Origin: an uncultured Pseudomonadales bacterium
GTDB taxonomy: Bacteria; Pseudomonadota; Gammaproteobacteria; Pseudomonadales; Pseudohongiellaceae
Assembly (NCBI GenBank): GCA_938082955.1
Contig: CALKDE010000124.1
Span: forward strand, 1 to 6,436
DNA: 6,436 nucleotides
Reading direction: 5' to 3'
Below the pieces are notes generated by a model that ran no database searches, was not told where the DNA came from, and was given only the letters and a program-made list of their open reading frames with translations. Position 1 is the stretch's first letter. Each line of letters begins with the position of its first letter. Below are positions 4,973 to 6,436 of this stretch, piece after piece. The position numbers were made by a program, and so were the translations under genes.

Positions 4973-6436
4973 ATGAGCACTGGAATCCTCGCCCTACTAT
5001 CGCTTTTGCCTATCATCTCCGTTGCCTTTTTCCTGGTATTGCTACGTTGGCCTGCAAGCCGCGCTATGCCTATCGCCTACGTGGTAGCCGCCGCACTCGC
5101 TTTTTTCGTCTGGCAGGTACCTGTGAATAAAGTGCTAGCTGCCAGCGCAAATGGGCTGTGGGTAGCTGCTACGCTAATCTATATTATCTTTGGTGCCATC
5201 TTGCTGCTGAACACACTGCAGCAAAGTGGTGCTATTCGGGCCATCCGCCAGGGCTTCTCAGATATCACGCCCGATCGCCGCATTCAGGTCATTATCATCG
5301 CCTGGCTATTCGGCTCTTTTATCGAAGGATCGGCAGGCTTTGGAACACCTGCGGCAGTAGCAGTACCCCTAATGGTAGGGCTCGGTTTTCCTGCTATGGC
5401 AGCCGTGGTCGCCGGCATGATAATTCAGAGCACACCAGTATCATTCGGCGCAATGGGCACGCCCATTATGGTCGGCGTAAACACAGGACTCTCGGCCGAC
5501 CCAGAGATGGCAGCCTACGCGGCTCAATTGGGGTTCGCTGAATGGGATCAATTTCTTGCGTTTATCGCCACAAAGATTGCCTTGCTTCACGCGATCGCCG
5601 GCACTTTTATTCCACTTTTTGTCGTCGCCATAATGACTCGCTTCTTCGGCAAGAACAGGTCTTTCGCCGAGGGCTTTAAGGTGTGGAAGTTTGCCTTGTT
5701 TGCCGCTTTTGCTATGACCATTCCCTACCTGTTAGTAGCAACTTATTTCAGACCCGAATTCCCATCGCTTATTGGCGGTCTCGTAGGTCTCGGTGTCGTC
5801 GTCAGCGCAGCAAAGGCTGGTTTTTTACTTCCGAAGGAAGATGAAATCTGGGACTTTGATGACAAAGAGAACTGGGACGAAGAATGGACTGGCAACATGC
5901 AGATCGAGGCCGAAGATGACAGCAAGCCGATTATGGGTATTGTCCGCGCATGGTCACCCTACTTATTCGTAGCCAGCCTGTTAGTCATTACCCGCCTACC
6001 CTATTTCAATTTAGAGCCCCTGTTGCGTGGACCGAGCATCCTAACAACCTGGTCATGGAGTCAAATTTTCGGCAGCGATATTACCGCCTCTTTCCAGCCA
6101 TTTTGGTCTCCCGGCACGATATTCATTATCGTTTCGCTAATAACCATGGGTTTGCATAGCTTAAAGCCATCGGAATATAAGATCGCGTTCGGCAAGTCTC
6201 TGAAAACACTTGTCCCTGCCTCCATGGCGCTGGTGTTCACCGTGCCTATGGTTCAGGTTTTCATCAATTCCAGCGGCGGTGCGGCCGGTTACGAGCAGAT
6301 GCCACTGGTGCTCGCCGAGGGAGTAGCCAATCTTACGGGATCGGCATGGCCTTTCTTTTCTACCTTTATTGGTGGACTCGGCGCCTTCGTCGCAGGTAGC
6401 AACACCGTGAGCAATATGATGTTCTCGCTATTCCAG
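4973..6436 (+). CDS. lctP: L-lactate permease (LctP/LldP family), N-terminal 488 residues, 3' end outside window
   Basis: This is an inner-membrane permease of the lactate permease family (TC 2.A.14), which takes up L-lactate and often D-lactate or glycolate with protons. The frame is open from ATG 4973 to the window edge without a stop: 488 codons of a protein usually about 550-600 long, so the last helices are missing. The signature is GSFIEGSAGFGTPAAVAVPL (114-133), followed by GMIIQSTPVSFGAMGTPIM. There are about 12 hydrophobic segments, an acidic, Trp-rich cytoplasmic-type loop (287-323, WDF..ENWDEEW), and AGSNTVSNMMFSLFQ at the cut edge, a conserved late motif. The start is supported by AAGAAG 8 bases upstream and by the hydrophobic N-terminus STGILALLSLLPIISVAFFL. 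The gene is divergent from lemA across 176 bp. Lactate dehydrogenase or glycolate oxidase genes would be expected downstream. Whether the main substrate is lactate or glycolate cannot be told from the sequence. Confidence 0.95.
   Translation, partial: MSTGILALLSLLPIISVAFFLVLLRWPASRAMPIAYVVAAALAFFVWQVPVNKVLAASANGLWVAATLIYIIFGAILLLNTLQQSGAIRAIRQGFSDITPDRRIQVIIIAWLFGSFIEGSAGFGTPAAVAVPLMVGLGFPAMAAVVAGMIIQSTPVSFGAMGTPIMVGVNTGLSADPEMAAYAAQLGFAEWDQFLAFIATKIALLHAIAGTFIPLFVVAIMTRFFGKNRSFAEGFKVWKFALFAAFAMTIPYLLVATYFRPEFPSLIGGLVGLGVVVSAAKAGFLLPKEDEIWDFDDKENWDEEWTGNMQIEAEDDSKPIMGIVRAWSPYLFVASLLVITRLPYFNLEPLLRGPSILTTWSWSQIFGSDITASFQPFWSPGTIFIIVSLITMGLHSLKPSEYKIAFGKSLKTLVPASMALVFTVPMVQVFINSSGGAAGYEQMPLVLAEGVANLTGSAWPFFSTFIGGLGAFVAGSNTVSNMMFSLFQ

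Noticed and set aside
5158..5541. 127-codon open stretch on the + strand inside the permease region
   Set aside because: It is out of frame with the permease, which gives an uninterrupted match to its family from 4973. The alternative translation is rich in Arg, His and Ser and shows no known motif.
5831..5941. Highly acidic Trp-rich insert in the permease (residues 287-323)
   Set aside because: It looks unusual in a membrane protein, but I recall a similar W-rich acidic loop in other lactate permeases, so I treat it as a normal loop.

Overview
The window looks like an ordinary chromosomal stretch of a free-living, probably aquatic or marine, Gammaproteobacterium. The evidence is a TonB-dependent outer-membrane receptor, an HtpX-like M48 protease of the form that begins MNFFExQ and ends in a TerB-like tail, a LemA partner, an LctP-type lactate permease, and intermediate GC content by eye. 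The lineage is an inference; no rRNA or other phylogenetic marker is present. I see no tRNA, rRNA, CRISPR array, insertion sequence or phage gene.

Layout. (1) 1-1848 (+): the C-terminal 615 residues of a TonB-dependent receptor, cut by the left edge, with the end of the plug and the whole beta-barrel down to a terminal Phe. (2) 1891-2184 (+): a small DUF6122-like membrane protein rich in His and Asp. Its conserved first helix can be kept only by starting at a non-canonical ATT (or ATA); the first ordinary start, GTG at 1918, loses it. (3) 2195-4126 (-): a 643-residue membrane M48 metalloprotease, convergent with gene 2 and only 10 bp from it. (4) 4200-4796 (-): lemA, upstream of the protease on the same strand. 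The 73-bp gap between them holds a stem-loop and a possible secondary promoter. (5) 4797-4972: the divergent control region, with a strong Shine-Dalgarno and candidate promoter for lemA on one side, and a candidate promoter with a perfect dyad for the permease on the other. (6) 4973-6436 (+): the first 488 residues of an L-lactate permease, cut by the right edge.

How the genes work together. LemA and the M48 protease form a recurrent inner-membrane pair, probably one transcription unit acting in envelope or membrane-protein quality control. The permease is a separate unit for lactate or glycolate uptake, and its catabolic genes would be expected beyond the right edge. The receptor is a separate outer-membrane uptake gene whose substrate cannot be read from the barrel. 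Nothing here amounts to a clearly new multi-gene system. The least understood parts are the DUF6122 protein with its unusual start, the C-terminal half of the M48 protease, and the dyad in front of the permease.
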